The position numbers and the translations under genes are program-made. Of a DNA stretch of 64,000 bases, positions 29,790-41,600 are shown in pieces (positions within the stretch are counted from its first letter, which is position 1; every line of letters starts with the position of its first letter). The notes under the pieces were generated by a model that worked only from the letters and a program-made list of their open reading frames with translations, did not search any database and had not been told where the DNA came from. The stretch comes from Chrysophaeum taylorii (Eukaryota > Sar > Pelagophyceae > Pelagomonadales > Pelagomonadaceae), in contig JAQMWT010000407.1 of NCBI GenBank assembly GCA_029834535.1, positions 186,001 through 250,000 on the forward strand, given 5' to 3'.

Positions 29790-30701
29790 ATGAGCAGCAG
29801 CAGCAGCAGCACGGTGAAAGAGCGCGCGAGGGTGGTTGCGGAGCGCTACGGTGCCAAGCACGATGTGTCGGTGGAGCTCCTCGCCGCGTACGGGGTGCGC
29901 GCGTTGGTGCGCGAGGGTCGGCGAACTCTCCGCGAAGGCGAGTGGCTGCGCGTCGTCGAGCGCCTCGAGAAAGGGAAGGAAAACGTGACGACATCGTATC
30001 CGTTCGCCGACGACGTCGGGGTCGACGAGGTGCTCGCCCCGCAGCCGCGGCGATTCGAGGCGCTGCCGCCGCGGGACCAGATCAGGCGAGCCAAGTCTGT
30101 GTTCGCAAAAACGAGACGCGGGACGACGCTGCCCGGCGAGCTCGTCTCCGGAGCTTTGGAGGAAGTCGTCGGGCGGTCCCTTTCTAGAGCAACCCACGCC
30201 CTCCACGGCCACCGGTCCCTCACGCGGTTGGAGTTTCTGAGGCTGATCCGGCGCTTTTTGGGGTGTGGCGACCTCGAGGATAAGTCTGACGCGTGGGACG
30301 ACGTCACTCGACCTACCGCGTCCTCTCAGGCGAGGCAGCGTCCGCCGACCCCCCGAAACCACACGCCCCCTGCGCCCTGGAAGACGGCGAGGGCCCAGGG
30401 GGTCACTGCGCCCTCGATCGCCAACAAGGAAGAAGAAGCGAGAAGACCTCCTCTCCCCAAATATCTACGCCACGCCGAGAGCAAGATCAAGCCCGAGTTG
30501 GACGCGGCGCGCCGGGCGGCGGAGAAGCCTCGTCGTCGCGCGGTCGACATCGCTGATGCCTTTCTCGAGAGTCCCCTCGTTGCCGAATGGGGGGGGGAAA
30601 AGGACGCTGCTGCCACGTCATCGTCGTCCACTGACGACGACAAATCATCATCATCGTCATCATCAACGGAATGTGGTGGTGGTGGTGGTGGTTCTTGCTA
30701 G
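29790..30701 (+). CDS. Hypothetical basic protein with Ser- and Gly-rich tail
   Basis: The product is 303 aa; ATG at 29790. The N-terminal half is helical and charged (VKERARVVAERYGAKHDVSV, ALVREGRRTLREGEWLRVVE), followed by RRFEALPPRDQIRRAKSVFA. The C-terminal half is low-complexity Pro/Arg, then poly-Ser and a CGGGGGGSC ending encoded by a GGT microsatellite. I recognise no family. Its last 31 bp overlap the longest reading of the GST-like gene in another frame, so the same microsatellite is coding in both. Confidence 0.6.
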   Translation: MSSSSSSTVKERARVVAERYGAKHDVSVELLAAYGVRALVREGRRTLREGEWLRVVERLEKGKENVTTSYPFADDVGVDEVLAPQPRRFEALPPRDQIRRAKSVFAKTRRGTTLPGELVSGALEEVVGRSLSRATHALHGHRSLTRLEFLRLIRRFLGCGDLEDKSDAWDDVTRPTASSQARQRPPTPRNHTPPAPWKTARAQGVTAPSIANKEEEARRPPLPKYLRHAESKIKPELDAARRAAEKPRRRAVDIADAFLESPLVAEWGGEKDAAATSSSSTDDDKSSSSSSSTECGGGGGGSC

Positions 30702-32035
30702 TAGTGCCTACAACGATGGCCTCCGCCGCCGTGATGAGCTTAAGAGAACTGAAGAGCGCAGTCGGTGGGACGGCGTACGGGAGAGCGATGGAGGAAGAGG
30801 TGGCACTGCGCAAGGAGGGAAAAGGCTCGCCGCACCGCGCGTCCAAGCTTCGCCTCTTCGATGTGTTGGAACCGCCGCCGCGCGTGACGTTGTACCGGGA
30901 TGCGGCCGCGTGGTGCCCGTACTGCCAGAAGACCTGGATGCTCCTCGAGGAAAAGAAAATCCCTTACCGCGTCGAGCTCGTGAACATGAGAAGCTACGGC
31001 GACAAACCGCGGGAATTCCTCGGCAAGGTTCCCGGAGGGTTTCTGCCGGCGATCGACCTCGACGGCAGTACGTACACCGAATCCCTCGATATCATGGCCT
31101 TGCTCGACCGGACTTTCCCCGAGACCCCGATGATTCCGGAGGACGACGTCGCCGAGGCGAACAGGCTTCTGCGGTTGGAGAGGGAGCTGTTTGGCGCGTG
31201 GTGTTCCTACGTTTTCCGCGGCGACGACGGCAAGCTGTTCGACCTAGCGCTCCAGACGGTCGAAGAGGCTATCAAAGGCCCCTTCTTTCTCGGAGCTACC
31301 CTCTCGATCGTCGACCTGCAGTACGTTTCTCACGTGGAGAGGATGGCCGCGTCCGTCGCCTATTGGAAGGCCAGAGACATCAGAGCCGAGAAACCTGGAA
31401 TCGACGCGTGGTTGAGGGCGATCGAGGCCCTCGACAGCTACGACGCGACGCGCTCCGACTACTACACGCACGTCATGAATATCCCACCCCAATACGGCAA
31501 CCCTCAGAAAATTCGATCTTCGTGGCAATCTCGAATCGTCGAATCGACGTTCCCCCTCAAACCAGATCCCCTCCAGCCGAACTGGGGTCACAAGGAGCCG
31601 ACGGCGGCCCTCGAGGCCTTGTTCCACCTCGTCAACAACTTCGACGCCGTCTCCAAGTTTGCCTCGAGGCCAGAAGGTTCGGGGGTCGGTAAGTGGAGCT
31701 TCATGCGGCCCGACCGCGCGCGCCTCGCCGACCCCTACGCCGCGCCCGCCCAGGACCGAGCCGACCTCGACGCGGTTTTGCTCGTGGCGGCGACCATCTT
31801 GTGGCAGGCGGCCGACCACGATTTTGGGGCCTACGAGCCGTCCCCCGATCTCCTTCTCCCCTTGAGGGGTTCTTTTGGTGGTGGTGGTGGTGGTTCTCCG
31901 AAGAATCGTCGTCGCGACGCCGTCGTCCGCTGCTGCGAATACCTCCGCGACCGCGTCGGCGTGCCCCGCGATATGTCGTACCCCGCCGCCCGCACCCTCC
32001 GCGCGTCCCTCTCCTTCATCATTTCGAATTTATGA
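30671..32035 (+). CDS. Glutathione S-transferase-like thioredoxin-fold protein
   Basis: The product is 454 aa from the ATG at 30671, or 439 aa from the ATG at 30716. The GST N-terminal domain starts at PRVTLYRDAAAWCPYCQKTW, with the catalytic-type Cys of CPYC at residue 82. KVPGGFLPAIDLDG and YTESLDIMALLD form the glutathione-binding face. The C-terminal helical domain includes FLGATLSIVDLQYVSHVERM. A long extension (about 300-454) is unlike classical GSTs but fits the algal/plant omega-like group. The longer start gives MWWWWWWFLLVVPTTMASA, a possible signal peptide made partly by a TGG microsatellite; the shorter start, 14 bp after the upstream stop, is at least as likely. Function: glutathione-dependent thiol transfer or reduction, perhaps in plastid or ER. 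Confidence 0.8.
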   Translation: MWWWWWWFLLVVPTTMASAAVMSLRELKSAVGGTAYGRAMEEEVALRKEGKGSPHRASKLRLFDVLEPPPRVTLYRDAAAWCPYCQKTWMLLEEKKIPYRVELVNMRSYGDKPREFLGKVPGGFLPAIDLDGSTYTESLDIMALLDRTFPETPMIPEDDVAEANRLLRLERELFGAWCSYVFRGDDGKLFDLALQTVEEAIKGPFFLGATLSIVDLQYVSHVERMAASVAYWKARDIRAEKPGIDAWLRAIEALDSYDATRSDYYTHVMNIPPQYGNPQKIRSSWQSRIVESTFPLKPDPLQPNWGHKEPTAALEALFHLVNNFDAVSKFASRPEGSGVGKWSFMRPDRARLADPYAAPAQDRADLDAVLLVAATILWQAADHDFGAYEPSPDLLLPLRGSFGGGGGGSPKNRRRDAVVRCCEYLRDRVGVPRDMSYPAARTLRASLSFIISNL

Positions 32036-32258
32036 CTTTCGGCGGCTCGGAGTAGTAGTGTGTGTGGTTCACCTCGGGTGTGCACGGCGGCGATCTCCTG
32101 CCGCCACCCTCCTCTTCGTCCTCCAACACGATGGCGCCAACAAGGTAGAGAGAGGTAGCTCGCTTCCCAGAGAGGAAAGAAGAGAGGTGACGCTGACGTC
32201 GTCGCACAAACACCAAAACCAGAAGAGAAGGATGAGGTTCGGCGCTTGAAAGGCCGCT

Positions 32259-32306
32259 ACATTCGATTCGATTCGACTCGATTCGATTCGATTCGATTCG
32301 ATTCGA
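32259..32306. repeat. (GATTC)n microsatellite
   Basis: About nine tandem GATTC units with one GACTC variant, lying downstream of the GST-like gene. Non-coding. Confidence 0.9.
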
Positions 32307-32361
32307 CGGCGGCGAAAGTGGTCAACGTCTTGATCCGAAGACGCTGAATTGGAGGAGCGTC

Positions 32362-33400
32362 GTGCGGAAGAGTATTATGTCGAGCGTCGATATCGCGAAA
32401 ACTATTCCTACTTTGTGCATAGGGTGCGGCGCACGGTCCCACCGCCGGATGTCCTGGAGGCCGAGCTGGAAAAAAGGTCGTCGAACTTTTCGCGAACTGC
32501 GAACTGCGTCGACGCAATTGGTAAGCAGCTCTTCACCAATCAGACGTGGCGCCAATATCGCGCCATCATTGGACACGTTCGACGTGGGTGTCTATCACGT
32601 CATCCAGAGCTCAATTACTATTTTGTCTGCAACGATGGGCGTCCTGTTTACTGCACTATTCGTGGAGTTTCGAGAAATGCGACGCGAGATTCGGCGGGTC
32701 GAAGCGACCGTCCCTGCACCGCCAACCGGCACGAGGGCGTTCGCGACAACAAGAATGCACGCGTATGACGAGAAGGTATTCATGCCTGCTGGCCAAACGG
32801 ACAACGAAATACAACGACGACGGCGATGCCAAACTCGACGACGACAAGCCGACAAACGCCGCCGCCGCGTTCCGAGCGACGAACGTGGTCGCGAAAAAGA
32901 CGAAACCGATGACTTTCCCGCCGGATTGAGATTCTTCGCTTTTGAGCTTGCGAGGCCCTTGGCGATTAAGAACCCGCCAGCGAAACCGCATCGACTGGCG
33001 CTTGATCAGAAGAGTACTTTGAGTCGGCCGCGTTCGGGTTAGGTGCGGCCACGCTTCGAAAATAGTTTTTAAAGACCTGGCAATCTTGCGTCGTCCAGCG
33101 TCTGATCGTTGGCTCGACGTCTTCGTCGGACCATCGTCTCCAAACCAGATTTCGAACAAAGCAACGTCGCAGACACGACGATTCGTGTCCGTCGATGCAA
33201 CCTCCCGACAAGCCATAAACACCGGTATCAAAGTGCTGACGACGAAAATAATGGTCACGCCTAGTGTAGACGTGGAACCCAGCCTTGCCCCACCAAACGC
33301 AGTCCAAGATCACACCAAGCCGACGGACACCAAGAGGACCACCGAGACCAACACCCTGCTTTTCTGGACTGTCTCGTCCAACCTCGTCCACGCTCCCATC
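32362..33400 (-). other. Unresolved region with possible membrane segments
   Basis: On the minus strand, GVTIIFVVSTLIPVFMAC and, one frame away, RVLVSVVLLVSVGLV look like membrane helices, followed by DEDVEPTIRRWTTQDCQVFK. On the plus strand SSITILSATMGVLFTALFVE also looks like one. Neither strand gives a continuous gene with host codon bias, so this may be a decayed membrane protein gene or chance. I do not assign a CDS. Confidence 0.25.
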
Positions 33401-33579
33401 AACAACAACAACGACAACAACAATAGTGTTTACGTACTACGCCTCAAATATTTTGCCACGCCGGCCGCCCGCCCGCCACACGGGGAATTAATTCGAACGA
33501 TTCCCGGATTCAACGCATCAAAGAAGAAGAGTTATTAGAGATTCTCCGTGAGATTTGTAAATGGCAACTTCAATACGAG

Positions 33580-33990
33580 CTCTAACTAACTATCTTCACA
33601 TTGCGAGGCATGGTGGGAGCCAGAGCATGGGGCCAGGCCGGAGCCGGCCCGGGATCACAGAGGAAAATCACGCAGCTCGGGCAGAGGCGAGGGACGAGGA
33701 CTTGTTTGTTGATGGCGGAACGCCACTCTGCGAGGTCGTGCAAAAGCGTCGCAGGCTGCGACCGTGTTGGTGCACGAACAATCGCCCTTTCCGTCGCGTT
33801 CTGCCCAACCGTATGGTTGCGATGGAGGACGGCGCCTAACACGCTTGCTCCCTGCGGCGGCCCCGGCCGTCCCGGAGTGAGACGGTGCCTTCTCGCCCCC
33901 CGGGCTGGCCGGTTAGCTAGCACCCGGCAAAAAAGTCCTCCGCGCTGGGAATCATGGGGTTCGCTCGGTTGGGCAGTACGAGAGCTCATT
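33580..33990 (-). mobile_element. SINE-A copy 3, internally inverted
   Basis: From 33580 (tail ctaactaacta) to about 33810 the sequence is the reverse complement of the 3' half of SINE-A. At about 33811 it switches to the 5' half in forward orientation (tggttgcgatggaggacggc to ttcgctcggttgggcag, ending about 33980). The halves therefore lie head-to-head. This arrangement is what twin priming produces during LINE-driven integration. Confidence 0.75.
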
Positions 33991-34424
33991 CGACCATAAA
34001 ACCAACATGGGTCTGCGGGTTTTTTGAGGGGGGAATCGGTCGGTCGGTCGACTTGGACCGGTGTTTTGTTGGGGCCTCCCAGTGGGGGGTCCTCTTGGGC
34101 TGTTTGTGAAGGTACAAATGACTCGCCCGTATGACTTATATACGCGATGCCTGAAGTTGGCGACTGTAGAAGGAGTCCAATCTCGACAGTACCCTACGTG
34201 CCGCCACCGGTCGGAAGCGACTCAAGTCGGACGGCAGAGCGGCCTTAATATGCGAGGAACTGTTCCTGTCCTCTCGCCGCGCTTTTCGAGTGTCGAGGTC
34301 ATCACCAGAGTCATGCATATACCTAGTCTGCGACGTTATCCTCCTCCTCCTCCAGAGTCAGTGCGGATAGCATTGGCGCGTCAATTTATATCGGGATGGG
34401 AGGAGTTGAGACGCGCAGCCTCTC

Positions 34425-34631
34425 TTTTGTCGCTCAATTTTTGGCGTTTTCGGACTCGGTGGTGCCCCAGTCCTCGGAGCGGTAGACGAGTTTGTACTCA
34501 CGGGCGACGCGAGAGAACCGCATGAGCCGGAGAGGCAGAAGGTTTTTGGGGCCAATGCTGTCGAAGACGCGCTCGCGTTGTCGCCGCGCCATCTCGCTTT
34601 CCTCTTCCGGTGTTATTTATGTCGGCGGTAG
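34425..34631 (+). pseudogene. Coding-like fragment, family unknown
   Basis: An open frame without ATG reads SIFGVFGLGGAPVLGAVDEF, then LTGDAREPHEPERQKVFGAN and LSPRHLAFLFRCYL. It has protein-like composition and GC3 bias over about 68 codons. No ATG, no detectable continuation and no family I can name. It may be an exon of a damaged gene upstream of the LTR element insertion. Confidence 0.3.
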
Positions 34632-34946
34632 TGCTGCTTTGACTGGCCCCAGCCATACTCAACGCCAGCGCCAGGGAGCTCTGGGTAGCATCTCGGCGAC
34701 GAGAGTAGGATGTGGCCACGGACGAGGACGAGCTACAGGAGGATGTTGAGTTCGTTCTTCAAGATTGAATCCCGAGGATCTCCTAGGTTGAGGTCCCCGG
34801 AACGACGTCGCCGAATATTCGAGCTGGCCACCGAGCGAGTGATGCATGTCCCAACGAGTGGTCGACCTCAATCAGGAACTGGTGACGAAGGAACCAAATC
34901 TCCATGACATCGAGGACGTCCTCGACCTGAAGAAGAAAATTGTCCG

Positions 34947-35130
34947 TAGAGAACAGTAAAAATCACTGCGAGAATGATGGCAGTGGTAGTGCTGCCTTTC
35001 GTCCTGTCCTCTAACGACGACACAAAGAGCAGCACGGTGTGCGACACAGCGATTTAGTGGTTGTAGGTGTGAAGAGTGGTGCCTAAGGGGAAGGGGGGTT
35101 CCTAACCCTAAATGGAATGTTCTATCTCTA
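34947..35130 (-). repeat. 3' terminal direct repeat of copy B (184 bp)
   Basis: Counterpart of 42909-43098. The differences between the two repeats are small, so the insertion is not ancient, but it is old enough for several substitutions and indels. Confidence 0.85.
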
Positions 35131-35678
35131 CGCCCTCGCAGATTGAACTCTAATCGGTGATGAGCGAAATCTGGGACAAACAAAACAAATGTCTGGCCAG
35201 GGACAAATGGATGTCGAGTCGTGAGGAGGCGTTGAAGGAAAGTGTGCGAAGTGAATGAAAGAGATAGAGGAAAATGAAACGCAGGTGGTGTGTGAAGTGA
35301 GAAAGGAGAAAGAGAGGATGATCAAAGAAAAGAAAAAGCATCGATCGTGAGTAAGAAGAAAAGTAGAGGAAGATGCTAAGTAGGCTAACGATGGAGTATG
35401 ACGAATGTAGTGCGAGAGAGCAGATCGTCATCTTGCGCTGTGGCTAATGATATAGGGGACGGTATGTGTCGGTGGATAAATCCGAAGTAGCTGGGGGATC
35501 ATCTGAGTAGAACGGATGGTCTAACGAATAATAGCAGGAGGGATCTTGGGTCAGGCAGTCGGGAATTGTGCAGCAGACCAATGGTTGATCGAAAGGCGAA
35601 TAATGAGAGTGGCCGTTGGGATGAGGTTCTATTGTGGCTAACGTTGGGCTAGTAAAGATTTGACGATGTGACGGAGCG

Positions 35679-38600
35679 CTAGCGTGACCTCATGAAGAGA
35701 TACGACCATTTAATCAAATCGGTTTCGACATAGTAAGGTAATCGTCGTAATGAGAGCGAGCAAGGCGGAGCTGTTTCTGGAAGATGAGGGAACCAGAATT
35801 GCCTGTCACATGACATACATATGTCAAAGCTGTCGTCCTGAGTGTAGCGTGGGACAGCTGAAGCTAGGCTATGAGCGTCTAAAATGATGTGGGTGTAATC
35901 GTAGTGCGATGGTGATATCTTTATAAAGTTGTCTGGGGTTGGCCATAAATATGAAAACTCTAAATTTGCTGTAGCTTTGGGTTCGTAGTCTCGTGTAAGT
36001 CGCCAGTGGCTATCATCAAAAGATGATTGGGCGGAGACTGAGGTTTGCGAGTGTATCGCGCATGATGGTGGATACAGGCGTGTGTCCTGTGCTGACGAGT
36101 CGGTACCTTGTGCAGAAAGTGCAGAGGGGTCGGACAACAGAAGAAAATGCCTGAAGGCGATGGACTGCTTGAAGTTAGTGTCCGTGTCAGGGGGAGAGTT
36201 GACTTCGAAGGTATGGTCAAAGTCGCATCTTTCGTGTTCTATGTTGCAAAGTGATCCTGAACTGTGACAATCGACTCATCCATTCATTTCATGTCCGGAG
36301 TTGTTGACATCAGAATCAAACGAAGCGTTTTCACCAGAATCAAACTTCCCTTGATGTACAAGCGCGAGGGAGCGTGGTGCATCCCTGGTGAATCGTGCAG
36401 TGACTGAAAGGGGAGACATGCGACAGAAGGGTGTTGTCGATATGCGAGAGCTGTACAGTTTACGACGTGTAGGGAGCGCATGTTTCAAGAGAGGATTGAT
36501 CTGTGAACGGGGGATGTCCGAAGAATGAACATGATGTGAGGTCCTGTCCATAATGCGAGAACTCTCCGGCAATGAGTCATGTGAGACTGTGGCTAGCAGC
36601 GAGTGTGTGGGAATGAAGAAGTGAATAGTCATGGCAGTTAAATTCCCTTGATTCGTAACACAACTGGGTGGGGCTAGCGGTGTGCGGCAGTGAGATGCGG
36701 TGGAATGCTTAGGGCAAAGCGCGTGTCCAACCTGTGGAGATTGGGAGTTATCCTCGCGGGTGCTACGGAAAGCGTCGACTGGGTGCGAATAGCAATGGCG
36801 GCTGTTGGGCTCAGAGTTCTGTAAGATGGAACCTGCAGTGCGAACGGAGAGGAGCGAACCGAGTGCGTCATAAGAGTGTAATACGCTAGTGCTGTCTGAG
36901 CTGTGTCCGAAGCATGATTCCGATAACAATGTCGACAGATGCGAGATATGATCAGAACTGGACGAGGATTTCGCGTGAGGTGGTGTCGTAACCGAACCAT
37001 AGTGGTGCAGAGCTTCAACGTCGAGTATGGTGCTGGGAGGGACGTGAAGAGAGGTGAGGAAAGGACTCTGCGTGCGGCTATCATGTGGTGACGGGCATTT
37101 ATTGTGCGAGACTAGCGATAACTGCGAAGTGCGGCGTTGGCGTGACTGAACTTCGTTTGCATGTTGCAGCATGCTGGATAAACTCGAGCGAGGGTGGAAT
37201 GCTGAAACTTGAGAGGTCTGACCTGCGAGAGATTGACGGAAGAGCATGGGAGGCTCTGAATTGCATTGATGACAGAACTTGGTGTCATTACAAATCGTCG
37301 GGGATTTGGTCGTCGGGAGTCGCGTTGAAGCGGGGAGGAACGACGAATACTCATCAGGTCTTGGCGTGTGACAGAAGTCCTTAGAAAGAGGGACTTCGGT
37401 ACGTGCCTTGAATTGAGTTCCGATGTAGCCAGAGTAGCCATAGGAGGCATGACTGATACGAATCGAAACGGATCTTGTCGTCGATGGAAAACTAATGCGC
37501 CCTCGTAATTCGAACTGGGTAAAATCTTCGCATTGCCGGTGAGACCGAGAGACCATGGTTGCGAAACGAGCGCAGAGCCGGGCGGCGGTCGAAGGAGGCG
37601 CTTCAGCGGTGGCTGAGACGACAGTGTTCTGCGTATCTTGAATCAAAAGGTGTTCGGGCATCGTACTGTGCGACAAGCGAGCGTGCGTCTCAGTTGACTG
37701 TGAGTGTACCATGGGTATGGCGCAATGTTCGTAGTCTAAACCGAGAGGGGCGGTGAGCGTGCCGTCGCGAGTGCATTGTAGCCTGTGCGGTGTCTGGGCT
37801 TTAATCGGGATATGACATATGACGTCATGCGAAGCGATGGGAGCTGAATCAGACGTGATGGGACTGGCTAGTAGTGCCGGGAGCAGCATGTCGGGGGTAG
37901 CGCTCAGAGATGAGGGTGGAACGCAGTCCACTTCTATCTTGGTTGCCGTGTGTCGCGGTACTATGGGCGTAAACAAATGACTCGAAGTAAATGCTTGTGT
38001 CCCAAACGAGAATGCGGTTATAGTCGCATGGGAAGGTTGCATTTTGTCTCTGCTGCAGTCAAATGCTTTGGAGGAAACCAATGGAGAAACCACGAGCACA
38101 TGGGTGGCGTCTGGTGGCCAAAGTTCCTGTGGGAGTGGTTGAGGTGACTCCAAAGTAGGATTCCTTCTTGGGTATGACTCAAGCGTTGCAATGAGTTCAT
38201 GCTCGAGATCATAGTCGTCCATTAGATGACTTGAGGTGGTCGCGAATGAGCGATACGTCGACCTGGTGTCAGGGGAGACCGAGGTGGTGCAGTGACCTGA
38301 CTGGCTGAGGTAGCCGTGCTGGTAAGATTCCAGCGGGTGCGCATAACTCTGCAGAGTGCTGACATTGGCTTGTGCCTGATCTGCAGTCGTGCAGGGAGGC
38401 GAGATCGTCTGTGCTAATACGGATTGCAGCGACAGGGAAGGGTCAGGTGCCTGGGGGGCTGAGAGGCGGCCTTTGTCTTCCAGAGGCGAAGGGAACAAGC
38501 AAAGCTGTAGCTTCGTCTCGTCGTGATCGGATAGGCGCAATGAGCTTGTGCGCATGATCGTGGTGCGCTTACCTGTGTCTTCATGATGTACCTTTGTGTC

Positions 38601-41600
38601 CTGTGGTGGTGCTTCTGCGAGCGGGACATATCTTAAGGATTGGTCCATCGGATGGGGTGCATCCTTTATGAATGAGACAGGAGCCAGTAGCAGTGCAAGG
38701 TCAGGTGACAGAACGTTTGCGTGGTCAAGTAATTGAGCGTTGGACCTGAGCATCGTCTGCATAGTCTGGAACCGTGCTGTGCAGTTGGTTTGCGTTGTCT
38801 CGTCTGCTACATCAATGAGCTGGCTGGTGTAGCTGGCCGTTGTGGTCTTATCTTTCGTCTTGTCGTCCAATAGAGACGGCGAGATAGTACTCGTTGCTAT
38901 GTGCGAGACTTTAAGTAGCTGTTGAGCAGCTGTTGAGAGCTGAGTGCTCTCTTGTCTGGCAGTTTCTGTTGCTTTGGAGTTCCAGAGACATGATTGCGCA
39001 GCTTCAGACGTCTTGGCATTGGGGATTGCCATAAAGTAACTCGTAAGTTCAAAGTCGGACGTCGGAAAATGCATCGAAAGACCTGTGAGGTCACCAATTG
39101 ATATACGCCCTCGTAAGGCGTGCGCGACGTGGTGCGGGCGCGAGCGACTTAGGTTGGTGATCTGAAGGTCGTGAGATACGTTGCGGCGCGGAGCGTCGAT
39201 GGAAATGACGAGTGTCGTGGTGTTAGATGCGGTGACGCGGAGAGCATCGAAAAGCGTGTCATGCTCCAAGAGCGAAAGCGCGTGATGCGGGTGGTCCGAA
39301 GTCAGTGCCAAAAGGAGTGTGGCTCGCGGCTGACCTGTCTGCAAGGTAGGGCAGATGGGCGCGTGAGCTGAGATCCCGTGGTGGAGAGTATCCGGCCTGA
39401 AATGCTTGGGGTCCAGTGCGGGAAGTCGAAAAGAGGGGTCGCCGAAGGAGAGTGCAGTAGAACCATGGGCAATGTAAGGGTCAGTCCTGCTGGGTGCATC
39501 CTCAATAGCGGAGATGCTGGGACCAGAGCGGTGAGTGCCGGAGTGACCAGGGTTGCCCTTAGGCGTGTAGAGCATTCGAAGGTGCGGGCATGTGACATGC
39601 GTCCTCAAATGAGGAGTGACGTGCTGAGCGATAAGACGCTTTTGAGGGAGGCAACGTACGTGACTTGGGTGCATGTTTGTGGTGGAGCCGGCAGCTGGCG
39701 TGGAACGTTTGTCGTGCATTCCAGTGATGCGAAAATGCTTACAGAAGTGGTTCAGTTGAAGCGAGTCTGTGCATAGTGCGCGGAGAATGTTTCCTGAGAG
39801 CGCAACGTCGATTTTCCGGAGGCAGCGCAAGCGTGTGGCGTCCAGAAGAGAGCTATGCAAGGGGACACACAGGACCGAAGTGGTCGCAATGGAATCGTGC
39901 ATAGTTTGCGGCTGATCGGGTCGTTCAGAACTCTCGAAATCTGTGTCTGTTACTGCAGCCATGGGGAAAGCTTTCCAGAGGCTTGGTCGCGGTGAGACAT
40001 AAGGATCGGCAGTCAAAAGGAGTGCGTCCTCTGACCGAAAGTTAGGGAGCGGGTGATCAGGTGTTGCGACTGGTGCTCGTGCGAAGACATACATTAAATC
40101 GTTACAATGTGGTCGCAGATGGGTCCATGCAACCTGCTGAGCAGTGTCATCCAGTGCATCCGACCGAGAAGGTGGATGGTGGGTGCAGCAGCAAGCGCCG
40201 GTGAGCGGCAGTGCGCGCCTGTCTTCGAGGAGGGGAGGCGGCGAGGCGGAACCAGCTTCGAAGTGATCGGGAGCTGCTGATCGAGAGATATCGAACAAGG
40301 CGGGAGTGCCTGGTGAATCTGAGCTGATACCTGCAGGTGCGGTGAGTGCCTGCGAGTATGGTGACCGTGGGACCGTTGACAGCGTGTCTTGTCCTTGTGG
40401 ATACGGCATTGCAGGGGCATTGATGGTGCTTGGATCAGGCGGCTGATCTGGAATGGTCGAGGAGACCATCTTCGAGACTTGTGAAGTGGGTCTTGCTACT
40501 TCGCTGTATGCATCATACCAGGGGACTGAATCGGAGGGGATGTTGTCAGTGGCCTGCGGCTCTTGTGCCCGGTGCATGGAATACGGCGGAGCCTTAGGTT
40601 CTTGGGTGTGGTTGCCATAGTCGATGTAGGCATAATACTCGGGAACATCTCGAGGTGTCTTGGTCTTTGACTTGTCGAAAGTGGGAACGAGATAGCTTGG
40701 TGTTTCTTCGACAAGATTGCTTCCTGGGCCGTTGTGCCCGAAGAGAGAAGAAGCCCTTATGCATGTCTTGGCAGCATGATGGTGAGCATGACCATCTGGC
40801 AAAGAGCTGTCTTTTGATAGTTCGGAACTTGTCGACTCTTGATGTGGGTGGTCTTGATTCTTGGTGGGACTTTGCACGTGGAGATCGTCGCTAGTGGTAG
40901 GGGTACGGTCGCCGGTGTTGAATGTACGCCCTCGCAACTAGGACGCGGGGATGTGGTCGAGTTGGAATGAACCAGGTAGCTGATAAGGCGAGCGGGTGCA
41001 AAGTGGTTCAGGGGGTGCCAAAGAGGCAAAGAGTGAGTGGGTAGAGGAGGAGGGGCCAGAGATGGCGGGATGTGGAGAACAGAGAGACGGAGTGGGTGGT
41101 GAACCAGGAGAACCAGGTCCGGGGCATCCGTGGAGTTGGGGATGATACTCGGGGAGAATCGGGGGAGAGGCATCGGAGGTTGGTTCGGAAGGGGATGAGG
41201 GTTGGTTGTGGATGGGCAAAGGAGGTGAAAGATGCGATGCAGCATCTTGAGTGGGGTGGGTGGCATCCAATGAGGTGAGAGTGGTTTGGAGTATGGCGTT
41301 GGTTTCAAGGTGGGAGCTGCGGATGTCAGCGTGGGCAGTTTCGAGTGCCTTGGGCTGGGTGTGGGTGAGATGGTGTTCGGCTTGGGTGGAGACCAGTTCG
41401 TCGGCTTGGATGGCGAGCTGGGTAGTGGCGAAAGCCAGGGCGGCGTCGGTGGTGGTGAGTTTGTTGGCTGTGGAGGACAAAGCGTCATCCTTGCGAATGA
41501 GCATGGCCTTGGTTGCGGCCAATTCAGCGGTTTGGGAGCGCCGTAGTGGCGGCCAACTCGCGTTGGAGCGCTGACGGAGGTGCATTGGAACTTGGAGAAA

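Noticed and set aside
35150-35431. Hydrophobic minus-strand frame (Phe/Leu/Ser-rich) near the 3' terminal repeat
   Set aside because: Produced by a long purine-rich (plus strand) tract; composition alone explains the apparent membrane protein.
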